DNA of 64,000 nt from Lichenicola sp964247735 (GTDB lineage Bacteria; Pseudomonadota; Alphaproteobacteria; Acetobacterales; Acetobacteraceae): assembly GCA_964247735.1 (NCBI GenBank), contig CAXTVS010000001.1:62001-126000 (forward strand), read 5' to 3'. Below, piece by piece: positions 32,196 through 41,473 of the stretch. Every line of letters begins with the position of its first letter. The first letter of the stretch is position 1. A program made the translations under genes and the position numbers. The notes under the pieces are model-generated. The model worked only from the letters and a program-made list of their open reading frames with translations. It was not told the origin of the DNA and ran no database searches.

Positions 32196-32821
32196 GCGCA
32201 CGAGTCGGCATCAAGATCTGCGGCATACGCGACGAGGCGGCGCTGGACGCGGCGGCGGACGCCGGTGCGGACTGGATCGGCTTCGTGTTCGCGGCACGGT
32301 CGCCGCGCGCCGTCGTCCCGGCCGCGGCAGCGGTGCTGGAACGGCGCCTGCCCCGGTCCGTGCGACGCGTCGGGCTGTTCGTCGAGCCGAGCGACGAGGA
32401 GGTGGCGCGTGCGCTCGACGCGGTGCCGCTCGACGTGCTGCAGCTCTACACCGACCCTGCACGAGCGGCGGCCCTGCGCCGTGCCTTCAACCGTCCGGTC
32501 TGGCTGGCGCACGGGGTGCGCAGCCGGGCGGAACTGCCGGCGGACACCGGACTCGACGGGCTGGTGATCGAGGCCAGGCCGCCGGCGGGCGCGGATCGTC
32601 CGGGCGGCAACGGGGTCCGCTTCGACTGGTCGATCGCCAGGGACTGGACGGCGCCGGCACCCTGGCTGCTGGCCGGCGGCCTCACGCCGGGCAACGTGGC
32701 CGAGGCAATCCGGCAAAGCGGGGCGACGGCGGTGGACGTGTCGTCGGGGGTCGAGGACGCGCCGGGCGCCAAGCGGCCGGCGCTGATCCGCGCCTTCATC
32801 GCGGCGGCGCGCGGCGGCTGA
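32192..32821 (+). CDS. trpF: Phosphoribosylanthranilate isomerase
   Basis: A 209-residue TrpF, third step of tryptophan synthesis. 'VGIKICGIRDEAALDAAADAG' carries the catalytic Cys of KICG, 'DWIGFVFAARSPRAV' is the second conserved block, 'LDVLQLYTDP' the third (usually LDxVQLHG; here Tyr replaces His), and 'PWLLAGGLTPGNV' plus 'AVDVSSGVEDAPGAK' hold the catalytic Asp and phosphate site. GTG 32192 overlaps pyrF by 4 bp. In related genomes trpF is usually followed by trpBA; here it meets the convergent blh gene, and their 3' ends overlap by 26 bp. Confidence 0.93.
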   Translation: MSARVGIKICGIRDEAALDAAADAGADWIGFVFAARSPRAVVPAAAAVLERRLPRSVRRVGLFVEPSDEEVARALDAVPLDVLQLYTDPARAAALRRAFNRPVWLAHGVRSRAELPADTGLDGLVIEARPPAGADRPGGNGVRFDWSIARDWTAPAPWLLAGGLTPGNVAEAIRQSGATAVDVSSGVEDAPGAKRPALIRAFIAAARGG

Positions 32822-33713
32822 GCCAGGTCTCGAGCAGCAGGTGCGGCAGGGTCAGCGCGGCCAACCCCTGGATCGTCAGGCAGAGCAGCCTGTCCGCGGC
32901 GACGCCGGGATAGAACGGCCACAGGGCAGCACCCAGCAGCAGCGTCAGGACGGTCACCGGCACGGCAAGCCGGATCGCGCTGGTGGCGTCGACGATGCGG
33001 GCTCCGTGGCCGGGATCGCGGATCAATGCCAGCGTGTGCGCCGGCGCGTGCACGCACACGAAGTAGATGGCGAACGAGGTCAGCGGCGGCAGCAGGATCG
33101 CCGACGCGGCCAACAGGACCGTCGCCGGCAGGGCGGCATCGCCGGCACGGACCAGCTGGCCCATCCGCGTGATCGCGGGAAGGAGCCACAACAGCGAGGC
33201 CGCCCACAGCCAGCCCGGTGGGCGGATCATGGCGGTTCCGGACACGGTGGCGAAGATGGCGGCCGTGGCGGCGGGATGCGCCAGCACCGCGAGCGCGATC
33301 GGTGCCCCGCCCGTGGCGATCACCGACAGCGGATCGGCGGATCCCGTTTCCTCGGCACCGAAATGCCAGACCGAGGCTGCCAGGAAGGCGGCAAGCACGA
33401 GCACCGGAACGAGCTGCCAGGCCACCAGGACCAGGGCCGACAGGCCGAGATAGGGCAGCGCGAACACGGCGAACCAGCAGGCGCCGAAGCGCGGGCGCAG
33501 CGCCGTGCGGGCGAGCTCGCCGTCCAGCGCGCCATGCGGGACGCCAAGAACGACGATCACGGCCAGGGTCGCGATCATGCGCTGCCCCAGCGGCAGCAAC
33601 GCCAGCGCCGCCAGGACCGGTCCTGCAACCAGGACCGGGTTCAGGCGAACCGGACGCAGCACCCCCGGCAATGCACCGGAAAACGACATGGCCGGGAGGA
33701 CCGCTCCCGGCAT
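32796..33713 (-). CDS. blh: Brp/Blh-family beta-carotene 15,15'-dioxygenase
   Basis: A 305-residue polytopic membrane protein of the Brp/Blh family, which cleaves beta-carotene to two retinal molecules. Key conserved strings with metal-binding His are 'VLGVPHGALDGELART' (PHGxxD), 'SVWHFGAEETGSADPL' (WHFGxxE) and 'FAIYFVCVHAPAHTLALI' (HxxxH), plus 'LPHLLLETWLSRR' at the end. About eight hydrophobic segments. It begins four bases after the rhodopsin stop, so the two form one operon that supplies opsin and chromophore together. An alternative ATG lies at 33689. A beta-carotene pathway must exist elsewhere. Confidence 0.9.
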   Translation of the reverse strand: MPGAVLPAMSFSGALPGVLRPVRLNPVLVAGPVLAALALLPLGQRMIATLAVIVVLGVPHGALDGELARTALRPRFGACWFAVFALPYLGLSALVLVAWQLVPVLVLAAFLAASVWHFGAEETGSADPLSVIATGGAPIALAVLAHPAATAAIFATVSGTAMIRPPGWLWAASLLWLLPAITRMGQLVRAGDAALPATVLLAASAILLPPLTSFAIYFVCVHAPAHTLALIRDPGHGARIVDATSAIRLAVPVTVLTLLLGAALWPFYPGVAADRLLCLTIQGLAALTLPHLLLETWLSRRAPPR

Positions 33714-33717
33714 CGCG

Positions 33718-34473
33718 TCAGGCCGCCATGCGGGCGGTGGCGGTGGTGGTCCGGGTCTCGGACAGGTCGCGGTCCACCGTCTTGGTGTCGGACAAGGTGG
33801 TCATCAGGCCGTAGACGACCTTGGACACCACGTCGAGCACCGCGATGCAGAACACGCTGAAGGCGTCGCCGAAAACGCCGAGGCCATCCGGGGCGAAGAA
33901 CAGGATGACCGGATAGATCAGCCACAGCACGGACAGGATGGTGGCGTTGCGGCGGTAGTTGCTGCGCACGTCGTCGCGCTCGAGACGGTTGGCCTCCACC
34001 TGCGACACCCAGATGACGTAGTAGACGCCGAGGAAGGCGATGCAGGAGATGACGAACCAGGTCCACTTGATCCACGGGACGATCGACGCACCGAAGAAGA
34101 AGGCGGTTGCGATCATCATCACGTCGGCCAGGATGACGCCGACGATGATGCCGGGGCGCTTCGGGCCGGAATGCATCGCCGTCATCGCCAGCGTCGCCAG
34201 CAGCAGCGGCGTGGTGAAGGTCCAGTCGACGTAGCGCGCGTAGTAGAAGATGCGGGTGGCGGTCGCGCCGGAAGAGGTGCCGACCGGCAACGTGATCGCG
34301 CCCTGGCCGATCGCCATGGCGAAGTAGGAGCAGGCGGCGATGATCGGCACGATGCCGTGCATCACCGTATGCAGCTCCTCACCCGACGTGCGTCGCTTGC
34401 CGACCGCCAGGATCGCCAGTCCGCCAAGCAACATGATGGCGGTCGTCAGCCAAAGCCAGAAACTCGAATCCAT
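33718..34473 (-). CDS. Microbial (type 1) rhodopsin, probable proton pump with Asp-Thr-Thr motif
   Basis: A 251-residue seven-helix opsin. Helix C is 'YYARYVDWTFTTPLLLATLA': aligned to bacteriorhodopsin this gives Arg82, Asp85 (proton acceptor), Trp86, Thr89, Thr90, Leu93 (green-light tuning), and Thr instead of Asp at the donor position 96. Helix D has 'VILADVMMIATAF' (Asp115 match), helix F 'VLWLIYPVILFF' (Trp182, Tyr185, Pro186), helix G 'IAVLDVVSKVVYGL' (Asp212 and the retinal Schiff-base Lys216). Bacteriorhodopsin Glu194 is Asp and Glu204 is Ser. The chromophore site is complete. It should pump protons outward or act as a slow-cycling pump or sensor, since no carboxylic donor is present. 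It leads the operon with blh. Confidence 0.95.
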   Translation of the reverse strand: MDSSFWLWLTTAIMLLGGLAILAVGKRRTSGEELHTVMHGIVPIIAACSYFAMAIGQGAITLPVGTSSGATATRIFYYARYVDWTFTTPLLLATLAMTAMHSGPKRPGIIVGVILADVMMIATAFFFGASIVPWIKWTWFVISCIAFLGVYYVIWVSQVEANRLERDDVRSNYRRNATILSVLWLIYPVILFFAPDGLGVFGDAFSVFCIAVLDVVSKVVYGLMTTLSDTKTVDRDLSETRTTTATARMAA

Positions 34474-34576
34474 GACCGCCCCATTCCACTACGAACGGTG
34501 GCAGAAGGTCCGGATCCCGATCCGGTTGCCGCGCCGTCGCGATTATGAACGGCGGCGGCAGCCGGAGCTGGGGGTG

Positions 34577-34933
34577 TCAGTAGCCGTAGGCACCGTAGGT
34601 CGGGGCGGCATACACCACCCCGGCCGGGTAGCCGTAGACCGGATACGGCGCCACCGGGTAGCGGTACGCGGGGTAGCCGTAGCCATACGGTGCCGCGACC
34701 GCTGCGCCGATCGCCGCACCGGCCAGGAGGCCGACGCCCAGGCCACCGAAGCCGAACCCGCGGTAGCCGTAGCCGTAGCCGCGGTAGCCGTATCCGCCCC
34801 GGTAGCCGTAGCCACCGTGATAGCCGTATCCGCCCCGGCCATATCCGCCATAGGCCTGTGCCGGCTGTGTTGCCGCGAGGGTCGCTCCGGCCAATCCCAG
34901 CGCCGCGGTGGCGATCATGAGGGATCTACGCAT
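34577..34933 (-). CDS. Secreted Gly/Tyr-rich repeat protein
   Basis: A 118-residue exported protein. Signal peptide 'MRRSLMIATAALGLAGATLAATQPAQA' is followed by repeats of Gly-Tyr units ('YGGYGRGGYGYHGGYGYRGG'), a hydrophobic Gly/Ala patch ('GVGLLAGAAIGAAVAAP', glycine-zipper-like) and a Tyr/Pro-rich end ('YPAYRYPVAPYPVYGYP'). Such proteins are common in alphaproteobacteria and probably sit in the outer membrane or cell surface. A strong AAGGAGA ribosome site precedes ATG 34933. No enzymatic domain. Confidence 0.65.
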   Translation of the reverse strand: MRRSLMIATAALGLAGATLAATQPAQAYGGYGRGGYGYHGGYGYRGGYGYRGYGYGYRGFGFGGLGVGLLAGAAIGAAVAAPYGYGYPAYRYPVAPYPVYGYPAGVVYAAPTYGAYGY

Positions 34934-35265
34934 CGTGAATCTCCTTCGGCTCTTGCCTGTGTGCATTAGATGGGCTCAAACGCGCCCAAACGAAGGCGCG
35001 ACCGTGGCAGCCGAATGTTCGCCGCCGAACGTGATCACCGTCCCTGCAGACATGGAACGGCCGATCCCCGTGGTCCGTGAGGAAGTGTATCGCAGCGATA
35101 CGGCCGCGGGCGTGATCCCGGCGGCGCGCCGATCCGGCCTGTCCGGTGCAGCCGGATCCGCTTGGACACCGTTGGCGTCCCGCTTTACCTAAGGCGGACA
35201 CAGGACCGGCGCGGTCCGTGCAGGGCGACGGCTGGTCGCTGCACGGGCCGTTCGAAGGGAAGCCG
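34934..35265. other. Divergent control region between the Gly/Tyr-rich gene and tetR
   Basis: About 330 bases without a convincing gene, lower in GC than the genes beside it. It must hold promoters for both divergent genes. A perfect palindrome GTATCG-CAG-CGATAC lies at 35087-35101 and could be a regulator site, but nothing ties it to a specific protein. GAAGGGA at 35254-35260 is the ribosome site of the TTG-start regulator. Confidence 0.45.
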
Positions 35266-35952
35266 TTGGCGAGACAGACCAAGGAGCACGCGGAACGGAC
35301 GCGGGAGCGGATCGTCGATGCCGCCGAGCAGGTGTTCTACCGGCGCGGCATCGCCCGTGCCACGCTCGAGGGCATCGCACGCGAAGCCGGCGTGACCCGG
35401 GGCGCGGTGTACTGGCACTTCGCCGACAAGGTCGAGCTGTTCATCGCGGTCGAGAACCGCGCCAAGCAGCCGTATGAGCAGATGCGGGCGGCGCTCAGGT
35501 CGAGCGTGCCGCGCGCCGGCAACGCCCTGGAGGCGATGCAGGCACTGGAAACCAGCCTCGTCGAGGCGTTCGAGCGCATCCAGTCCGACGAGCTGACGCG
35601 GATGCGCCTCACCGTCATGCTGCTGCGCTGCGACTACGTGGACGAGATGGCGCCGGCGCTGGAACGGCAGACCGCCGTCACCCGGTCGTTCTTCAGCGAG
35701 CTGCAGCACTACTTCAACGTCGTGATCCCGCCTCCGGCACCCGGGTCGGACTGGCAGCCGGAGGAGGCAGCCCAGGTGCTGCAGGTCGTGGTGCACGGCT
35801 CGTTCATGCGCTGGCTGCGCTCGCCGGACGAGTTCCCGATCGGCAAGGGCGTGGTCGCGATCAGGGCGTTCATCGACGCGCTGCGCAAGGCCTGGATCCC
35901 GGCGGCAGCAGGCGAGGAGCGTGATCCCGGCCGAGGCCCGGATGCCGGTTGA
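35266..35952 (+). CDS. TetR/AcrR-family transcriptional repressor
   Basis: A 228-residue TetR regulator close to AcrR/TtgR/SmeT efflux repressors. The DNA-binding domain is 'RTRERIVDAAEQVFYRRGIA', 'ATLEGIAREAGVTRGAVYWHF' (recognition helix TRGAVYWHF, as in AcrR), 'ADKVELF'. The C-terminal ligand domain is typical ('RMRLTVMLLRCDYVDEM'). The start is TTG 35266 with GAAGGGA five bases upstream; it gives the family N terminus ('MARQTKEHAERT'). A near-perfect AcrR-type operator overlaps its stop codon, in front of the outer-membrane efflux gene, so it probably represses the downstream gene and responds to lipophilic drugs. Confidence 0.9.
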   Translation: MARQTKEHAERTRERIVDAAEQVFYRRGIARATLEGIAREAGVTRGAVYWHFADKVELFIAVENRAKQPYEQMRAALRSSVPRAGNALEAMQALETSLVEAFERIQSDELTRMRLTVMLLRCDYVDEMAPALERQTAVTRSFFSELQHYFNVVIPPPAPGSDWQPEEAAQVLQVVVHGSFMRWLRSPDEFPIGKGVVAIRAFIDALRKAWIPAAAGEERDPGRGPDAG

Positions 35953-35973
35953 CATACGTGCTGGAACGTATGT
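35952..35973. promoter_or_regulatory. AcrR/TtgR-type operator overlapping a -35 element
   Basis: ACATACGT (35952-35959) and ACGTATGT (35966-35973) form a perfect 8-bp inverted repeat with a 6-base spacer. The half-sites match the TACATACxT / AxGTATGTA core bound by AcrR-type repressors. TTGACA (35949-35954), a perfect -35 hexamer, runs into the left half-site, so a bound repressor would block the promoter. TATGTA-like sequence to the right is a weak -10 at non-ideal spacing. The gene to be controlled lies downstream on the plus strand. Confidence 0.65.
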
Positions 35974-36715
35974 ATGCGCCTCCGGCCGGTTCGGATCATG
36001 CCGTGGCATGACGCCGAGGCAGGCCACGACCGGATCCTGAGCCCGGGTCGGCCGGGCGCCGGCAACCCTGCCGATCATGGTCATGGATCGCCTGGTTCCC
36101 GACATGCAACCTGGTCACCGCCGATGATGCCGAGCACGCCACAATCCAGGATCGACCCGCGCGACCCCGGTGTCGGCGACAGGTCCATGCCGGTCCCGTC
36201 GAGGGCCGCAATGCGGCCGATGCCGGGTCCCCCTTGCTGATCTCCCTGAATCCCCGCATCAGCAGGACGATGAACGGCGTCCTGGTGACACGCGCGATCG
36301 CCTCCCCCGGCCTGGCTGCCGGCTCGGCGGGGTTCTTCATGAACCCGGCATCCGGGTGCGGCCTGTCGGGCCGGGCCCGCCGGAGCGGGACGCCGCCGTC
36401 CCGGTTCGTGTCTGCCGGCTTGCGCCGTTCCGGTGGCCGGCCGCCGGCAGCTCCGGCAGGCGCACCGGCCCGGCAGGCGCACCGGGTCGACCGTCGCCGG
36501 TCCTCCGCCGGCGCCGGGACGTGCCGCTGCAGCAGGTGCGGCAGGGCCTGGCCGCACGGGCGGCTCGATGCAGCCGGCGGCGCGGGCCGCACCGGGGCCG
36601 GGGCCTCCGGATGCTGAGGACGCGGTCCGCGGTGCCGACCCGCACGGCCTTGTTCCCGACGGCCCGCATGCCGTCCGATGCCGGACCCGAGGCAAGCGGC
36701 GGGGGGCACCGGACG
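35974..36715. other. Gap where efflux pump genes would be expected; no gene recognised
   Basis: About 740 bases between the operator and the outer-membrane factor gene. Open frames occur on both strands, but none shows the membrane-fusion-protein or RND motifs that normally sit between an AcrR-type operator and a NodT-type outer-membrane gene. A minus-strand frame near 36340-36120 contains 'FIVLLMRGFREISKGDP', which I could not assign. The composition is Arg/Pro-rich on the plus strand. Possibly the remains of a deletion. Confidence 0.45.
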
Positions 36716-38344
36716 ATGCGGTCGGCGACGAGCGCGATGGCCGGCGCCAGCCTGCTCGTCCTGGCTGCCTGCACGGTCGGGCCGGACTTCAAGCCATACC
36801 GGGCGCCGGTGGCTCCCGGCTGGAACGACCCGTCCGCGCGCAAGATCAGCTTCAACCCGGTCAGCCAGGCCAGCAACCCGGACCCCGCCTGGTGGAACGG
36901 CTTCGACGACCCGGTGCTGACAAGCCTCATCCAGCAGGCGATCGCCGGCAACCTCGACCTGCAGCAGGCGCTGCTGCGCGTGGTCGAGGCGCGCGAGAAC
37001 GTGGTCACCGCGCGCGCCGCCGGCCTGCCCACCCTGAGCGGCACCGCCAGCTACAACCGCGAGCAGCTCGGCCTGCGCGGCATCCTGGAGTCGCAGGGGG
37101 TCGGCAGTTCGTCCAGCCTGCTGGCCGGCCGGTCGAGCCTGCTCGGCGGCGAGTCCAATGCGGTCGGCCAGGGCATCGACTCCGCCCTCAACGAGGCGGA
37201 ACAGCCGATCGACCTGTTCCAGTACGGGCTGAACGCGTCCTGGGAGCTCGACCTGTTCGGCCGGGTGCGCCGCTCGGTCGAGCAGGCGAAGGCCACCACC
37301 GAGGCGCAGGCCGAGGCCGCCAACGACTCGCTGGTGATGCTGGAAAGCCAGGTCGGCCAGGCCTACGTGCAGCTGCGCGGCGCCCAGGCGCTCTACGCCA
37401 CCCAGCAGGAGAACATCCGCGCCGGCTCCTCCACCGTCACCCTGACGCACCGGCGCCAGGTCGGCGGGCTCGCGACCGAGCTCGACGTCGACCAGGCGCA
37501 GACGCAGCTCTACAACTACCAGCGTCAGCTCCCGGTCTACGCGACGCAGATCCAGCAGGCCGAGAACCAGCTCAGCGTGCTGACCGGCCAGGCGCCGGGC
37601 GCCCTGGACGCCCTGCTGTCGCCGCCGGCGCCGCTGCCGCGCACCCCCGACCTGGTCGGCATCGGCATCCCCTCCACCCTGGCGCGGCGGCGCCCCGACA
37701 TACGCGAGGCGGAAGCCAACCTCCACGCGGCGACCGCCAGCATCGGTGTCGCCGTCGCCAGCTTCTATCCCGACGTTTCGCTCACCGGCAGCCTCGGCAT
37801 CCGGGCGATCGACGCCAGCTACCTGACCAGCTGGGCCAGCCGGTTCTACTCGGTGGGCCCGAGTGCCTCCCTGCCGATCTTCCAGGGCGGCCGGCTGACC
37901 TCCAGCCTGCGGCTCGCCCGCGCCCAGCAGAAGGCGGCGGTGCTCAGCTACCGCAGTACGGTGCTGAACGGCCTGCGCGAGGTGGAGAACGCGCTGGCGG
38001 CCTATCGCAACGACCGCGACGCTCGCGACCGGCTGGTCCAGACGGTAGCGTCGGCCGAGCGGTCGTTCCAGCTGTCGCAGAACAGCTACCAGAACGGGCT
38101 GTCCGACTTCATCACCGTGCTCAACGCCGAGCAGACCCTGACCAGCGCCCGGCAGAGCCTGGACCAGATCGAGATGTCGCTCGCCGACGACGTCGTCACC
38201 CTCTACACCGCCCTCGGCGGCGGCTGGCAGCAGCCGACGACCCCGGTCGTCACCCCGCCGATCGACAAGGCGCCGCCGTTCGTCCCGGCCGCGCTCGACA
38301 GCGTCGCGGCGGGCACCGCGCACACCCAGACCGACTCCCAGTAG
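36716..38344 (+). CDS. NodT/OprM-family outer-membrane efflux lipoprotein
   Basis: A 542-residue outer-membrane factor that forms the trimeric exit duct of tripartite efflux pumps. A lipobox lies at 'LLVLAAC', followed by the family opening 'TVGPDFKPYRAPVAPGW'. Two OEP repeats: the first has 'WWNGFDDPVLTSLIQQAIAGNLDLQQA' and 'YGLNASWELDLFGRVRRSVEQ', the second 'RRRPDIREAEANLHAATASIGVAVASFYPDVSLTGS' and 'VGPSASLPIFQGGRL' (strings abbreviated in families by these cores). No adjacent periplasmic adaptor or RND/MFS pump gene is present. A Pro-rich C-terminal tail of ~40 residues follows the domain. Probably controlled by the TetR protein upstream. Confidence 0.92.
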   Translation: MRSATSAMAGASLLVLAACTVGPDFKPYRAPVAPGWNDPSARKISFNPVSQASNPDPAWWNGFDDPVLTSLIQQAIAGNLDLQQALLRVVEARENVVTARAAGLPTLSGTASYNREQLGLRGILESQGVGSSSSLLAGRSSLLGGESNAVGQGIDSALNEAEQPIDLFQYGLNASWELDLFGRVRRSVEQAKATTEAQAEAANDSLVMLESQVGQAYVQLRGAQALYATQQENIRAGSSTVTLTHRRQVGGLATELDVDQAQTQLYNYQRQLPVYATQIQQAENQLSVLTGQAPGALDALLSPPAPLPRTPDLVGIGIPSTLARRRPDIREAEANLHAATASIGVAVASFYPDVSLTGSLGIRAIDASYLTSWASRFYSVGPSASLPIFQGGRLTSSLRLARAQQKAAVLSYRSTVLNGLREVENALAAYRNDRDARDRLVQTVASAERSFQLSQNSYQNGLSDFITVLNAEQTLTSARQSLDQIEMSLADDVVTLYTALGGGWQQPTTPVVTPPIDKAPPFVPAALDSVAAGTAHTQTDSQ

Positions 38345-38359
38345 GCAGCCTGCACCGCG

Positions 38360-39616
<1,257 letters not shown>

Positions 39617-39630
39617 GCGTGCGGCCGTTG

Positions 39631-40761
39631 CTAGCCGTGCGGCGCGCCCGTCATGAACGCCGCGATGTGCCGGTTCAGGAACAGGGCGTCGGCCGGGCTC
39701 GCGCCGGCCCCCGCCGGGTGGCCCCACAGCGAGGGGATCGGCAGCAGGATGCAGTGCGGGATGGACTGCGCCTCGTAGCGCGCGTCCTCGACCGGGAAGT
39801 AGAGGTCGGTGGCGGACGGCATGTAGAGCACCGGCACCCTGATCGAGCGCAGCGCCGCCTGCGTGTCGCCCTTGAACGGCTTGGTGTTGCCGACGTCGTT
39901 CGACTCCCAGGTGCGCATCTGCAGGATGAGGTTGTTGGCGTCCGCACCGGCGAAGAACTCGTGCGTGTAATGCGCGACCGCCTGCGCGAAGGTGGTGCCG
40001 GGCGGGTTCTCGCTGCGCCACAGCTCGCGCCGCCACCATTCCTGCCCGTACAGCCAGCCCAGCCACACCAGCGACGTCGCCTCGATCCCCTTGGCCGGCT
40101 CGGCCGTGTAGCGGCCGCCGTCGAACGCCGGGTCCTCGGTCAGCGCCGCGATCTGCCCTTCGAGCCGGACGATGCCGTGGCCATAGGTCTTCGCGGTGCC
40201 GGAGGTGGCCACGATCCGGTCCATGAAGTCCGGGTAGCTCACCGCCCATTGCAGCGCCTGCTGCGCGCCCATGGAGAAGCCGATCACCGCGCGCAGGTGG
40301 CGCACGTGCAGCTGCTCCACCAGCAGCCGGTGCACCGCCTCCACGTTGTCGCGGATCGTCATCGCCGGGAAGTCGGGCCCGTGGAAGGGTGCCAGGGTGT
40401 TGCTGGGCGAGGAGGACCGGCCGTTGCCGAACAGCTCGCTCGCGACCAGGAACAGCTTGCCCGGGTCGAGCGCCTTGCCTGGACCGACCAGCCACTCGTA
40501 GCCGTGCATGTCGGCCATGTAGTGCGACGGCAGCAGCACCGCGTTGTCGCCGGCGGCGTCGAGGGTGCCATAGGTGCCGTAGACGACGTGCGCCTCCGGC
40601 AGCACCGCGCCGCCCTCGGTGCGGAAGCCGTGGATGACGAACTCGTGCTGCACCGGACCGGCCGCCGGCTCGGCCGCCTGTGGCCAGTCGGGCATCAGGA
40701 GCGACGTCGCAACGCAGGCCGCCAGGACGGCCTTGTTCATCATGCTGGGGCGGCCTGACAT
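39631..40761 (-). CDS. Secreted alpha/beta hydrolase, homoserine O-acetyltransferase-like
   Basis: About 376 residues. A signal peptide ('MMNKAVLAACVATSLLMP', cleaved near 'PQAAEP') precedes an alpha/beta-hydrolase domain of the MetX type: 'VVYGTYGTLDAAGDNAVLLPS', 'GPGKALDPGKLFLVASELFGNG', nucleophile 'VIGFSMGAQQALQWAVSYP', catalytic Asp in 'MPSATDLYFPVED' and His in 'PSLWGHPAGAG'. MetX itself is cytoplasmic; an exported paralogue suggests an acyl transferase or esterase acting in the periplasm. The oxyanion and nucleophile regions are intact. Start at 40761 or 40743. Followed by the antiporter gene. Confidence 0.8.
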   Translation of the reverse strand: MSGRPSMMNKAVLAACVATSLLMPDWPQAAEPAAGPVQHEFVIHGFRTEGGAVLPEAHVVYGTYGTLDAAGDNAVLLPSHYMADMHGYEWLVGPGKALDPGKLFLVASELFGNGRSSSPSNTLAPFHGPDFPAMTIRDNVEAVHRLLVEQLHVRHLRAVIGFSMGAQQALQWAVSYPDFMDRIVATSGTAKTYGHGIVRLEGQIAALTEDPAFDGGRYTAEPAKGIEATSLVWLGWLYGQEWWRRELWRSENPPGTTFAQAVAHYTHEFFAGADANNLILQMRTWESNDVGNTKPFKGDTQAALRSIRVPVLYMPSATDLYFPVEDARYEAQSIPHCILLPIPSLWGHPAGAGASPADALFLNRHIAAFMTGAPHG

Positions 40762-40960
40762 GTCGGGATCTGGCTCCTGCGCGTCGGCCGCACCGGCATC
40801 CTGTGGACCCCCGGGACGCAACCTGTTCCCGTATAGGCCGGCCCATGGGGGAACGCGATCCTGGGCGGGCGGCATCCGGGTCCCGTCGGTTCCACGACGC
40901 GCCGCCCGTCCGTGACCGGCTCGGCTGGCGGCAATGCGGTCCTGGTCCCGAGCCGGCTCC

Positions 40961-41473
40961 TCAGTCGAACCGGCACGGCCCGCTGGTCTGCGGCAGGCCG
41001 GCGAGCTGCGTGATCATCAGCGAGACCGGCACCGTGCCCGGGTTGCGCGACAGGTGGCCGCGATGCCCCGCCGCGTCCGTGCGCGCGCCCTGGTCCTCGC
41101 CCACCACGAGGTCGCCGGGGCCGACTGCGATCCGGCTGCCGTCCATCGCCTGCACGAACCAGGTGCCGGCGAGCGGCACGATCCACTGCACCGCCGGGTT
41201 CTCGTGCCAGCCGCCGTCCCAGCCGGGCGGCTCGACGTGGAACTGCACCATGCGGGCGCCGCTCGGCTGCCCGTCCTGCCATTCCGGCGTGGCCGGTCCG
41301 GACACGCTCCTGAGCGCGAAGCGGTGCAGGGCGCAGCGCGTCAGGTGGCTCATTCCCGACGCGTCGGTCCAGTTGTCCCAATACGCGATCTCTGGCGTCG
41401 CCGCGCCGGCCGCGCCGGCCGACAGCAGCAGCAGCAGGCTGCCGGCGATCCGGCTCAGGCCTCGGTCAGCCAT
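40961..41473 (-). CDS. Secreted cupin-like protein
   Basis: A 170-residue exported protein: signal peptide 'RIAGSLLLLLSAGAAGAA', then a single beta-barrel with cupin-type strings 'MVQFHVEPPGWDGGWHENPAVQWIV' (positions ~75-99, His-rich) and 'GPGDLVVGEDQGARTDAAGHRGHL' (second cupin motif with His). It probably binds a metal in the periplasm; substrate unknown. Its first codons overlap the end of the aldo/keto reductase gene by 19 bp, so it is the last gene of the lar operon. It may act with the exported reductase. Confidence 0.7.
   Translation of the reverse strand: MADRGLSRIAGSLLLLLSAGAAGAATPEIAYWDNWTDASGMSHLTRCALHRFALRSVSGPATPEWQDGQPSGARMVQFHVEPPGWDGGWHENPAVQWIVPLAGTWFVQAMDGSRIAVGPGDLVVGEDQGARTDAAGHRGHLSRNPGTVPVSLMITQLAGLPQTSGPCRFD

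Noticed and set aside
35087..35101. Palindrome GTATCG-CAG-CGATAC in the control region before tetR
   Set aside because: Perfect but short, unlike the AcrR-type site, and not repeated elsewhere in the window, so no regulator can be named.
36120..36345. Minus-strand frame with MKNPAEPAARPGEA and FIVLLMRGFREISKGDP
   Set aside because: The first part reads naturally but the rest is Arg/Ser-rich with no domain; not enough to call a gene.
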